A stretch of DNA of 64,000 nucleotides from NCBI RefSeq assembly GCF_040719145.1, contig NZ_JBFDUZ010000003.1:248001-312000 (forward strand), in the 5' to 3' direction. A model generated the notes under the pieces. The model did not search any database. It had not been told where the DNA came from and saw nothing but the letters and a program-made list of their open reading frames with translations. Made by a program: the position numbers and the translations under genes. The DNA is from Paenibacillus sp. JQZ6Y-1. Its GTDB lineage: Bacteria; Bacillota; Bacilli; Paenibacillales; Paenibacillaceae. Positions 54,862-62,921 of this stretch are shown piece after piece; the stretch's first letter is position 1, and each line of letters starts with the position of its first letter.

Positions 54862-55242
54862 ATGCTATTTATTCACAAAAAGCTAATCAACCGCCTCTCC
54901 AAACCGCATAAAGAACCGGGTATGGTATGCTGTTATGCTCAATCGCAAAGCATGGCGTCCATCACCAGCCGCGCGATTTTGCTAATGAATCATGATACGC
55001 TAAAGGTGTTGTTTCTCAACTTCTTTTCTACCAAGGTTGTACATACCGTTCAATGGAATATCGCTGATCTGAGTCGTCATTCGTTTCGTGCTGGTATACA
55101 GCTAGCGTCTGTCTGGTCCTTTGATGCAGGCGGACAGCATTGGCGATTCCAAATCATGAAAGTCATTCTGCCACTTGGCTCGATGCAGGGTGACTTTCTG
55201 GACTTTCTGCAGCAGTATATTGTTCATGAGAATGAACAGTAA
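54862..55242 (+). CDS. Hypothetical 126-residue protein
   Basis: A soluble protein with mixed strand and helix pattern, e.g. TKVVHTVQWNIADLS and WRFQIMKVILPLGS, ending in an amphipathic helix (DFLDFLQQYI). It resembles a small PH-like fold by eye, but I cannot assign a family. AGAAAGG lies 10 bases before ATG 54862. It is transcribed alone and converges on the dck gene. Confidence 0.55.
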   Translation: MLFIHKKLINRLSKPHKEPGMVCCYAQSQSMASITSRAILLMNHDTLKVLFLNFFSTKVVHTVQWNIADLSRHSFRAGIQLASVWSFDAGGQHWRFQIMKVILPLGSMQGDFLDFLQQYIVHENEQ

Positions 55243-55414
55243 GGCACCATAAGGAAGCAATGCAACTATAACATAACCCTGCCTATCAACGAGCAGGATC
55301 ACATTGGCTTCATTATAGGAATACAATCGCACGAGAAAAGAATACTATCATACAAGAGTCCGACGATGAACATTCCTACCTTACACCGATGACTGCGCGA
55401 ACAGCCTCCTATAA

Positions 55415-55472
55415 CAAAGACTACGAATGACGAGATAGGATCAGCCCTATCTCACGTCATCCGTAGTCTTTG
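55415..55472 (-). terminator. Long hairpin after dck
   Basis: CAAAGACTACG and the following ATGACG-AGATAGG pair with CCTATCT-CGTCAT-CGTAGTCTTTG. It lies downstream of dgk-dck; the T-run is weak. Confidence 0.65.
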
Positions 55473-55522
55473 ATCTACCCTTTATAATCTCCTATTGCTT
55501 AACCTTGAACATATCCTAACAA

Positions 55523-56194
55523 TCAGCCCATCACATTATTCAGCTTGCCCTGACGCGATACCGCGATCACATCGCTCACTTGACGCAAGATCTGATCCAG
55601 TGAAGCCGAGTCATGTACATCGTATTCGTCAATATTCAGACGCAGTACGGGGCAAGCACTAAATTCGTTGATCCAGTTAGAATAACGACCGTGCATCTGC
55701 TCCCAGTACGAGCGGTCGGTATCAATCTCCATCTGACGTCCGCGCAGCTGAATCCGGTTCAGAATCGACGGCAGACTGCCTTCCAGATAAACTAGTACAT
55801 CGGGATGTGGGAAATACGGCGTCATCACCATCGCCTCAAACAGGCTGGTATACGTCTCGTAATCCGTCACCGACATCGTACCTTTATCCGCGTGCATTTT
55901 AGCAAAAATACCAGTGTCCTCATAAATCGACCGATCCTGTACAAAGCCGCCGCCCGCTTCAAAAATATGCTTTTGCTCCTTAAAGCGCTCTGCCAAAAAA
56001 TAAATTTGCAGATGGAAGCTCCAGCGCTCAAAATCATGGTAAAACTTCTCCAGATACGGGTTATGATCTACCTTTTCCAGCGACGTCTTGAAATGCAGTC
56101 GTTCCGCTAGTTTCGCTGTCAATGTCGACTTGCCTACGCCCACCGTTCCGGCAATCGTGATCAGCGCGTTATCAGGTATGTTGTATTCGTTCAT
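55523..56194 (-). CDS. dck: Deoxyadenosine/deoxycytidine kinase
   Basis: A 223-residue nucleoside salvage kinase. The P-loop GTVGVGKST is at 12-20; the conserved EKVDHNPYLEKFYHDFERWSFHLQ segment, the DRS motif in QDRSIYED and the lid RGRQMEID match Bacillus Dck closely. It phosphorylates dA and dC. Its start overlaps the dgk stop by 23 bases and has its own AAAGGAGC site, so dgk and dck are coupled as in Bacillus subtilis. Confidence 0.95.
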   Translation of the reverse strand: MNEYNIPDNALITIAGTVGVGKSTLTAKLAERLHFKTSLEKVDHNPYLEKFYHDFERWSFHLQIYFLAERFKEQKHIFEAGGGFVQDRSIYEDTGIFAKMHADKGTMSVTDYETYTSLFEAMVMTPYFPHPDVLVYLEGSLPSILNRIQLRGRQMEIDTDRSYWEQMHGRYSNWINEFSACPVLRLNIDEYDVHDSASLDQILRQVSDVIAVSRQGKLNNVMG

Positions 56195-56813
56195 ATATAA
56201 GCTCCTTTAATGCGGCAGCAATTTCGCTGAATTGCGCCTGATTCTCCACAAAATCAACGGCATCGCCATCAATGGTAATAATCTTCGTATTCGGTTCATT
56301 TATTGCAATTGCCGCCATCGCATCATCGTAATCAGCAATCAGCTGCTCCAGATATGCGGTATCCATCGCCTGTTCAAACGAACGTCCACGACGCTCAATA
56401 CGCGTCAGCAGCGTGTCCAGACTGGCACGGATATACAGAATAATATCCGGCTTAGGCAGATCGTCCGTCAGTAGATGATAAATCTGGCGGTATTTATCAC
56501 GCTTCACGCCTTTGAGTGTACGCTCGGCGAAGATCATGTTTTTGTAAATATGATAATCGGAAATGACTGGCTGATTGTTAGCAATATAGTGCAGCCCGGT
56601 ATCTTCTAGCTGCTTGTACCGATTGCAGAGAAAGAACATTTCCAGCTGAAAGCTCCACTCATCAATATTTTTGTAAAACTTGCCGAGAAACGGGTTCTCT
56701 TCCACAATCTCTTTGATCAGCGGCAGTTCAAACTGCTGCGACAACATTGTGGACAGTGTCGTTTTCCCAGCACCAATTGGGCCTTCTACGGCAATAAATG
56801 GGGGTTGTGTCAT
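56172..56813 (-). CDS. dgk: Deoxyguanosine kinase
   Basis: A 213-residue paralog of Dck with P-loop GPIGAGKTT (11-19), EENPFLGKFYKNIDEWSFQLE, and the lid RRGRSFEQ. The closest match from memory is Bacillus Dgk, which phosphorylates deoxyguanosine. GGAAGGATAGT precedes ATG 56813. It is the first gene of the dgk-dck operon. Confidence 0.95.
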   Translation of the reverse strand: MTQPPFIAVEGPIGAGKTTLSTMLSQQFELPLIKEIVEENPFLGKFYKNIDEWSFQLEMFFLCNRYKQLEDTGLHYIANNQPVISDYHIYKNMIFAERTLKGVKRDKYRQIYHLLTDDLPKPDIILYIRASLDTLLTRIERRGRSFEQAMDTAYLEQLIADYDDAMAAIAINEPNTKIITIDGDAVDFVENQAQFSEIAAALKELIYERIQHT

Positions 56814-57057
56814 AGGCTGTACTATCCTTCCTGTATCGCATCGTCGTGCATAGACTTTATGTATTGTATCATGAAATTGGATGTTGACCAGCGAGGTATA
56901 CTATTTATCTCAAAAAAATTTTTCGCAACTGTATGGACGTACGTTAACCTTTATATATAGAAGCAACATGAGAGTATCGGCAGTACGCTTTCCAATATAT
57001 TCAGCGCATTTCCTGTACCATGTGGTCTCCATGCTGTTTCTTCATACATCGAAGATC

Positions 57058-57096
57058 GACAAATAACCGCCTGCATATGCACAGCGGTTATTTGTC
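57058..57096 (-). terminator. Hairpin after first DUF2294-type gene
   Basis: GACAAATAACCGC pairs perfectly with GCGGTTATTTGTC around 13 nt. Confidence 0.65.
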
Positions 57097-57133
57097 ATCT
57101 TTGATCATCAAGATAGCTAGCAAAAGCGATGGC

Positions 57134-57811
57134 TTATTCCTCGAACAAATACACAATCATGCTGTGATCATGCTCAAAGTTCCAGTCCACATAGATGTCA
57201 GCTACTTTTTTGTCCACAATCGATTCGATGCCTACATGACTTTCCAATAGCGTCTTTTCCAGTCGATCCTTGGTCATGCGTAGCATATGCTCATAACCGA
57301 GACTGATAAATTCCTTTTCCAGCAAAATCGTAACACCGCTTCGGAAAATAAACAGCATTCGGTTGTTGATCCACCAAGAATCGATATGAGCGGGTGGCTT
57401 TTGCAGCGCACTTGTAGCTTCGATGATACGTTCGTGAATCTGCGCTTTGCCTTCATACTCCACTGACGGCGGAACTTCCTTGCCTAACAGCGCGATGATG
57501 ACACCAGAAGCGCGATACAGTCCCCAGTCGTAATACCAGTCCAGTACCTCCATATTCAACTGATGCTGCAAAAAGTCACGCAGCTCCGGCAGCAGCGACT
57601 TCATTAACAGATCACGAGTATAACGAAACGCCTGCTCCTCTTCTTGGCTTAGTAGAAACTTCTCTACTGGACTAATAAAATTTTTCAAATGAAATACCAT
57701 ACAATGCGTATTTAGATAAATCGAGACCGATTCGGGACCTTTACCAAATCGATTACGCAAGAGTTTGGTCGTATAACTGGTCGTTTGGGTGATTATGCTT
57801 TTTGCGTTCAA
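57134..57811 (-). CDS. Double-domain DUF2294/MpsC-like protein, copy 2
   Basis: A 225-residue soluble protein. The N-terminal half (about 8-108) carries TTSYTTKLLRNRFGKGPES, FISPVEKFLL and TRDLLMKSLLPEL, which I recognise as a DUF2294 (MpsC) domain; the C-terminal half repeats the pattern (RMTKDRLEKTLL, DIYVDWNF). The TTG start at 57811 is chosen because the first 18 residues then align with those of the paralog at 58425-59105 and GGAG lies 11 bases upstream. Single-domain relatives of about 120 residues are common; here the domain is duplicated within the chain. It follows the receiver-domain gene by 112 bases. Role unknown. Confidence 0.8.
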   Translation of the reverse strand: MNAKSIITQTTSYTTKLLRNRFGKGPESVSIYLNTHCMVFHLKNFISPVEKFLLSQEEEQAFRYTRDLLMKSLLPELRDFLQHQLNMEVLDWYYDWGLYRASGVIIALLGKEVPPSVEYEGKAQIHERIIEATSALQKPPAHIDSWWINNRMLFIFRSGVTILLEKEFISLGYEHMLRMTKDRLEKTLLESHVGIESIVDKKVADIYVDWNFEHDHSMIVYLFEE

Positions 57812-57923
57812 TGATTTATACACTCCAGATTCCATAGAGTTTAGAGGATAGAGGGATTGGAATTTGCCATAGAGCATGGCAGTACCGCAGCGCAAGCGGA
57901 ATACAGCACTGTGACCGAGGTGC

Positions 57924-58295
57924 TTAACTGCTCAGCTCGCGACGAAGCTGGCGAGTAAAATTCAGCAGATGCAGCGGCTTGGTAAAATAGCGTCCAAATC
58001 CGGCATTCAGCGCACGTGCCACATCCTGATCCATGGCAAAACCGCTAACCGCCCACACCGACATCGGCGTGTCCGGCAGATTTTGCTTCAATTGTTCAGG
58101 AATGGTGTATTCCTCCATGACCGGCAGTTGGATATCGACGATCACCAGCTTAGGTAAATGCTGCTGTACTTGCTGTAACGCTTCCGTTCCATTTGTGGCT
58201 TCAATCAGTGTGATGTGCGGAAACTTTTTGTCCAGCAAATAACGAAGTAACTGGAGGTTAATTGGATCGTGACCCACGTATAAAATGGTTGTCAT
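57924..58295 (-). CDS. Stand-alone receiver domain without the acidic pair
   Basis: A 123-residue CheY-like protein. The phosphoacceptor Asp54 (VIVDIQLP), the conserved Ser84 (AVSGF) and Lys106 (TKP) are all present. The acidic pair after the first strand, normally DD or ED, reads VGHDP, so Mg2+ binding may be impaired. There is no output domain. It sits between two DUF2294-type genes on the same strand. GAAGGAGGAAATG precedes ATG 58295. A partner histidine kinase is not in the window. Confidence 0.85.
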   Translation of the reverse strand: MTTILYVGHDPINLQLLRYLLDKKFPHITLIEATNGTEALQQVQQHLPKLVIVDIQLPVMEEYTIPEQLKQNLPDTPMSVWAVSGFAMDQDVARALNAGFGRYFTKPLHLLNFTRQLRRELSS

Positions 58296-58321
58296 CGTAA
58301 CATTTCCTCCTTATAAATAAA

Positions 58322-58362
58322 TAGGCCGAAGCAGAGGCGTCGTGTACCTCTACTTCGGCCTA
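58322..58362 (-). terminator. Hairpin between copy 1 and receiver gene
   Basis: TAGGCCGAAGCAGAGG pairs with CCTCTACTTCGGCCTA (one mismatch). It lies just before the receiver gene on the minus strand, so the two may be only partly cotranscribed. Confidence 0.7.
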
Positions 58363-58424
58363 ATGTCAGCGCATTTGCATGTCTGAATTATTACCGAACT
58401 CTATATTCGTCTATACAGTGTTGA

Positions 58425-59105
58425 TTATGATTTGAACGTATATAGAATTAGACTGTCATCCTGCTCAAAGTTCCAATCCGTATACACATCTTCGATTTCT
58501 TTGTGAAACAGACGTTCCAGATCGGTGTCTTGCTGCAACATTCGCTTTTCCAACCTGCGTTTGGCTGCGCGTAGCTGATTCTCATAACCCAGTTCACAAA
58601 GCTCTTTTTCCAGAAGTACGGTTATACCCTTTCGAAAGACAACTAGTGTATTGGGCTTCAACCACCATGAGTCCATAAATGAAGCCTGCCGCTGGATCGC
58701 TGCGGTCACCTCGTTGATCTGCTGATGCACCGTCTGCTTTCCTTCATAGTCTGCCGTTTGTCCCAGTTCTGGATCATGCAGAATCCCTGCAATCATACCA
58801 GAGGCATTGTGCATACCCCAATCATAATATAACCGATCTACCTGCAAATTTAAATGCTCGTCCAAAAATTCCACCAGCTCTGACAACAGTGATTTCATCA
58901 CCAGCTCGCGGGTGTGCAAAAAGGTCTGCTCCTCCTGCTCGTTCAGCAGAAATGCCTCAACCGGATTTAAAAAGTGATGCAAACGGATCAAAATCATATG
59001 TTGATCCATCGTGATCGACATGGATTCTGGACCTTTTCCAAAGCGCGTGCGTAGCAATTTGCTAGTATAACTTGTCGTTCGACTGATCATCTCGGTATTG
59101 TTCAT
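58425..59105 (-). CDS. Double-domain DUF2294/MpsC-like protein, copy 1
   Basis: A 226-residue paralog of the protein at 57134-57811, alike over its whole length: TTSYTSKLLRTRFGKGPES, FLNPVEAFLL, TRELVMKSLLSEL, DSWW near 150, LEKELCELGYENQLRAAKRRLEKRML and DVYTDWNFEQD. ATG 59105 (MNNTEMISR) is chosen for agreement with the paralog and a GTGGGTG site; an ATG 21 bases upstream lacks a site. It is first in the row of copy 1, receiver, copy 2. Role unknown. Confidence 0.82.
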   Translation of the reverse strand: MNNTEMISRTTSYTSKLLRTRFGKGPESMSITMDQHMILIRLHHFLNPVEAFLLNEQEEQTFLHTRELVMKSLLSELVEFLDEHLNLQVDRLYYDWGMHNASGMIAGILHDPELGQTADYEGKQTVHQQINEVTAAIQRQASFMDSWWLKPNTLVVFRKGITVLLEKELCELGYENQLRAAKRRLEKRMLQQDTDLERLFHKEIEDVYTDWNFEQDDSLILYTFKS

Positions 59106-59365
59106 TGGAAATGCACCCACTATCATGTATGCAAGATTTAAGGAGAATTACTTTATACACTATAACCTATTTGCGTAATTCTGTGTTCTTTAAACGTATA
59201 AATGGTTCTGATTTGGAAAAATCGGTACTAAAGTTGCACGCGGTAAACGTCTTGCTTTTGGCATATCATTTTGTGCGTTTGGGTAAATTTACCTTCCAAA
59301 ATCCACCTGTATATGTTACTAATTAGTAGGTCATACAATACATATATAGATAAGGGGTAAGTTGG

Positions 59366-59740
59366 ATGAAATGGTTTCTTTATTGCTTGAAAAATTACGC
59401 GACATTCTCTGGTAGAGCATCGCGTACAGAGTTCTGGATGTACATGCTGTTCAGTACATTGTTGGCGATTGTCGTTTTAACGATCGACAAGATTATCGGT
59501 GCTGACAACATTTTGTACGGAGTCTTCGCGCTCGCGATCATTGTTCCGAGTATCGCAGTTAGCATTCGTCGTCTGCATGACACCAATCGCTCGGGTTGGT
59601 GGTACCTGCTGAACTTTGTACCATTCGGCGCATTTGTAGTCCTCGTATTTGATTGCCTGCCAAGTGACCCAGCAAGCAACCAATACGGTGTGCACCCAGA
59701 TTACATCGACTACAACAATCCACAAAAGCAATCTGTATAA
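59366..59740 (+). CDS. DUF805 family membrane protein
   Basis: A 124-residue protein with the DUF805 pattern: MKWFLYCLKNYATFSGRASRTEFWMY, then three to four membrane segments and RRLHDTNRSGWWYLLNFVPF, where the RLHDxxRSGWW motif is diagnostic. ATAAGGGGTAAG precedes ATG 59366. It probably sits in the cytoplasmic membrane; function unknown. Single gene with its own terminator. Confidence 0.88.
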   Translation: MKWFLYCLKNYATFSGRASRTEFWMYMLFSTLLAIVVLTIDKIIGADNILYGVFALAIIVPSIAVSIRRLHDTNRSGWWYLLNFVPFGAFVVLVFDCLPSDPASNQYGVHPDYIDYNNPQKQSV

Positions 59741-59850
59741 GTACGCGTAGCTTGAAGCTTGACTACATGGAATACGATACCATAGTTCCAATGCAATACT
59801 AAGCTAGTTGAATAGCATGGATTCTAGTCTCAAGTAAATCGCAGCAGCAT

Positions 59851-59920
59851 ACCGCCAATCTATGGCTCTGATCATTCTTCTTGCAAAGGAAAGAGATCAG
59901 CCAGAGATTGGCGGTTTTGC
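59851..59920 (+). terminator. Branched terminator after DUF805 gene
   Basis: ACCGCCAATCT and GATC arms pair with GATC and AGATTGGCGGT, then TTTTGCTTTATATTTTT. The rest of 59741-60154 has no gene. Confidence 0.75.
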
Positions 59921-60154
59921 TTTATATTTTTGTTTTATATATGGATATGGAATGTATTTGCAGAGGTATTCGGCTATAGATGTGTAGGCTCATATCTAAC
60001 TGCATTCTCATTATGACAAAAATATCATTCTTTTATTACCAACATATGCACTGGATTCTGGTAAAATAGGAAAGGTTGAACAGCAGAAGTTAAGATACAT
60101 CCAGCTTGTATGAACGTCACGCTACATATCCTACAACGAACAGGAGTCTCACAC

Positions 60155-61423
60155 ATGAACACGATGCACAAAAGATGGATTAGCGCTGCTCTATCACTAA
60201 CGATCGCCGGAGCAGGCGTATTCGCGACAACGCCATTTACATCGGTCGCCCATGCCGCTACAACCTCCAAAGTCAGCATTATGCTCGACGGCTACAATCT
60301 GCCTTTCCCAGTTGCGCCAACCATGATCAAGGGTACAACTATGGTGCCGTTCCGCACCATTTCCGAGGCACTGGGCATTACCGTATCGTGGAACCAAGCC
60401 GCCAAAACGATTACGGCAACATCCGCCGCTGGACAGGATAGCAAAAAAGTCGTCCTGACGATGAACAATCCGACCGCCACGGTAAATGGTCAAACCGTAA
60501 CGCTCGCCGTAGCTCCGCAAAGCATTAGCAACAATACGATGATTCCACTTAGCTTTTTTAGTCAACAATTCGGCGCAGATGTAAAATGGGACGCTGCGAC
60601 ACACACAGTCGAGATTACATCGCCTGCCGAAGATCTGTATACGCTGGGATTTTACGCGATCTCATCGTATGACGAACGCAGCTATGTACCGGATTTTGAC
60701 ACTGTGGCATATGGATGGAGCCGCATCACAACAGATGGTGAATTTTCTACCACCAGCACCGAATACAAATGGCCACAAGCAGCAGGCAGCGATACACCGG
60801 ACACCATTATTCAAAATACCGCCACGCAAGGCACATCGCCGTATCTAATGGTCTACTCGGTAGACGGTCACGGGGAATTGACCAAAAATCTACAGGATGC
60901 CACCTTGCAAAACCGTACCATTAGCTCCATTGTCGATACCGCAACCAGCAAAGGCTTTAAAGGCATCGTACTTGACTTTGAAGGGCTTGGCTGGAGTGGC
61001 GACAAAGCCAAAGCACGTACGGAATACAATGCTTTTATTCAAAATATATCTGCTCGTGCACATCAGGCAGGTCTGAAGCTGACTTTAGCCCTGCACCCGC
61101 TGAATAGCTCCTACACTGGTTACGATTACAAAACGCTTGGTACGCTGGCAGATGATCTGATCATCATGGCTTACGATTATGCGGACAAAAAAAGCCCCGA
61201 GCCGATTGCCAAAGTGGACGATGCGATCCAGCTGGCTTTGAAGCAGGTTGATAAAAGCAAACTCATTCTCGGCATCTCACTCAGCAGCGAAGACAGCAGC
61301 TCCGTCAACACCAAGATCGGTCTTGCCAAGCGCTACGATCTGAAAGGCGTCGCCCTCTGGCGTCTTGGTATCATTGGACAAAATGCGTGGACAGCGATGC
61401 AGAAGTCGGTAGAATTTAAATAG
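60155..61423 (+). CDS. Secreted protein: copper amine oxidase-like N-domain plus GH18-type domain
   Basis: A 422-residue exported protein. Signal peptide about 1-33 (cleavage after AHA); residues about 35-160 form the stalk domain typical of Paenibacillus exported proteins (MVPFRTISEALG, MIPLSFFSQQFGADVKWD); residues about 168-422 form a GH18-like barrel with GIVLDFEGL carrying the catalytic-type Asp and Glu and a later IIMAYDYAD. The motif lacks the full DxxDxDxE. Similar domains cut spore or wall glycans, which suggests a peptidoglycan or chitin-like target. CAGGAGTC precedes ATG 60155. Confidence 0.87.
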   Translation: MNTMHKRWISAALSLTIAGAGVFATTPFTSVAHAATTSKVSIMLDGYNLPFPVAPTMIKGTTMVPFRTISEALGITVSWNQAAKTITATSAAGQDSKKVVLTMNNPTATVNGQTVTLAVAPQSISNNTMIPLSFFSQQFGADVKWDAATHTVEITSPAEDLYTLGFYAISSYDERSYVPDFDTVAYGWSRITTDGEFSTTSTEYKWPQAAGSDTPDTIIQNTATQGTSPYLMVYSVDGHGELTKNLQDATLQNRTISSIVDTATSKGFKGIVLDFEGLGWSGDKAKARTEYNAFIQNISARAHQAGLKLTLALHPLNSSYTGYDYKTLGTLADDLIIMAYDYADKKSPEPIAKVDDAIQLALKQVDKSKLILGISLSSEDSSSVNTKIGLAKRYDLKGVALWRLGIIGQNAWTAMQKSVEFK

Positions 61424-61512
61424 TATGCTGCGTACAAGTGTATAGGAACATGGATGAACGGCGCATAGATGCCCATCAAGACTCGAACACAGGAATGTAA
61501 TCTATGTGAATC

Positions 61513-61680
61513 GCGAACGTAATCTAACGTGAATGTAAATCCATTTGAATGCTGTATCAATGCATATCAACACTACAATATGCGAACATGACCTAGCATG
61601 AATGTAAACTTATATGAATGATGTACTCCTGTGCATTCATCTGAGAACACACGAACATGACCTTACGCGAATGTAAGATT
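61513..61680. repeat. Three degenerate 69-bp tandem repeats
   Basis: Units begin at 61513, 61582 and 61651 with RCGAACRTRA, and each has GAATGTAA at the same offset (61531, 61600, 61669), exactly 69 bases apart. A weaker fourth unit may begin at 61444. Non-coding, between the GH18 gene and the TraX-type gene. Confidence 0.75.
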
Positions 61681-61849
61681 TTTTTAAGCTAATTCGATAG
61701 TGACCCAGCCTCCGTATTGGATATGATGTAACCAGCAAAAAGCGTATATGTCATCCTCTGTTGCCCTTGATTGCGTTTCTTAGCAAACAGGCAGTGAAGG
61801 AATAGGCATAGCGCGCGCGGTTCATTCATTTTCAAACGGAGGTTTTGTC

Positions 61850-62662
61850 ATGTCTACTCTTACTGCTATTCCCGGCTTTAAGCATTTGCAATTCAACAGC
61901 TTTCAACTCAAGCTGATCGGTATGATCCTGATGGTGTTTGATCATGTTCATGAATTTTTCTGGATGGACGGCGTGCCGATCTGGTTTACTTGGATTGGTC
62001 GCATCGTCGCTCCCATTTTCCTGTTCGCCAGCGCCGAAGGCTTTCATTATACGCGTAGTAAAGGTAAATATTTGCTGCATTTGTATATCGGATTTTTATT
62101 GATGAACGGAGTTAGCTCTGTTGTACAACAGCAGTTCCCGTCGGATACTATGTTATTGAATAATATTTTTGGTACGTTGTTTTTGGCTGTCTTTTATATG
62201 TGGATGATCGACATACTGACATCATCTATGAAGGCACGAAGCTGGATCAAAGGCATAGGCGCGGTTGTCGGCTTGCTGATCCCCATTGCGTTAAGTGTGG
62301 TAATGTTGAGCGTACTGAGTTCTTCTACGTTTCCGGCATGGTCAAGCTATCTATGGAAATTCGTGCCGATTCCGCTGTTGGTAGAAGGTAGCTTCTGGTT
62401 TGTCTTGCTAGGTATCGCCTTCTATCTGCTGCGTCGCAGTCGTGCCTTACAAATTGCTGCACTTGCCGCTTTTTCCTTGTTTTTGTTATATAGCAGTGGC
62501 TTTGACTGGCTGGGCGAATTCCAATGGATGATGGTATTCGCTGCCATTCCTATAGCGCTGTATAACGGGCAAAAAGGACGCAACATGAAATACCTATTCT
62601 ACGTGTTCTATCCGGCACATATTTACTTCCTATACCTGCTTGCTTATTTTCTGCATAAATAA
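61850..62662 (+). CDS. TraX family membrane protein
   Basis: A 270-residue membrane protein with seven to eight hydrophobic helices. The opening LKLIGMILMVFDHVHEFF and the following WIGRIVAPIFLFASAEGFHYTRSK are the TraX landmarks. The F-plasmid protein acetylates pilin, but chromosomal members in Firmicutes are common and of unknown role. GGAGGTTTTGTC precedes ATG 61850. There is no conjugation gene around it. It is bracketed by two tandem-repeat arrays. Confidence 0.88.
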   Translation: MSTLTAIPGFKHLQFNSFQLKLIGMILMVFDHVHEFFWMDGVPIWFTWIGRIVAPIFLFASAEGFHYTRSKGKYLLHLYIGFLLMNGVSSVVQQQFPSDTMLLNNIFGTLFLAVFYMWMIDILTSSMKARSWIKGIGAVVGLLIPIALSVVMLSVLSSSTFPAWSSYLWKFVPIPLLVEGSFWFVLLGIAFYLLRRSRALQIAALAAFSLFLLYSSGFDWLGEFQWMMVFAAIPIALYNGQKGRNMKYLFYVFYPAHIYFLYLLAYFLHK

Positions 62663-62774
62663 GTGAATACTGCTTAACGTGAATACTGCTTAACGTGAAT
62701 ACTGCTTAACGTGAATACTGCTTAACGTGAATACTGCTTAACGTGAATACTGCTTAACGTGAATACTGCTTAAA
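62663..62774. repeat. Seven tandem copies of a 16-bp unit
   Basis: GTGAATACTGCTTAAC repeats at 62663, 62679, 62695, 62711, 62727, 62743 and 62759; the first six are identical and the last ends AAA. The array begins directly after the TAA stop of the TraX-type gene and ends at its terminator. Confidence 0.95.
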
Positions 62775-62776
62775 AT

Positions 62777-62814
62777 AAAAACGCTTCTGCCCTTTGGAGG
62801 ACAGAAGCGTTTTT
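62777..62814. terminator. Intrinsic terminator after TraX-type gene
   Basis: AAAAACGCTTCTG pairs with CAGAAGCGTTTTT around 12 nt. Works in both directions. Confidence 0.88.
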
Positions 62815-62921
62815 ACTATACATCTTTTTTCACACTTTGTTGAAATGAATGATTTCTTTTTTGTTAACAGATGAGCAATTCTCGATTTGCATTGATGCTT
62901 CTGTTATTGTTTCTATACAAA

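Noticed and set aside
54609..54863. 84-residue open frame on the minus strand
   Set aside because: No ribosome binding site, no protein-like composition, and its start overlaps the start of a better supported plus-strand gene.
61850..62662. Conjugative element suggested by TraX
   Set aside because: No other conjugation, relaxase, integrase or attachment-site signs exist in the window; chromosomal TraX-family genes are common.
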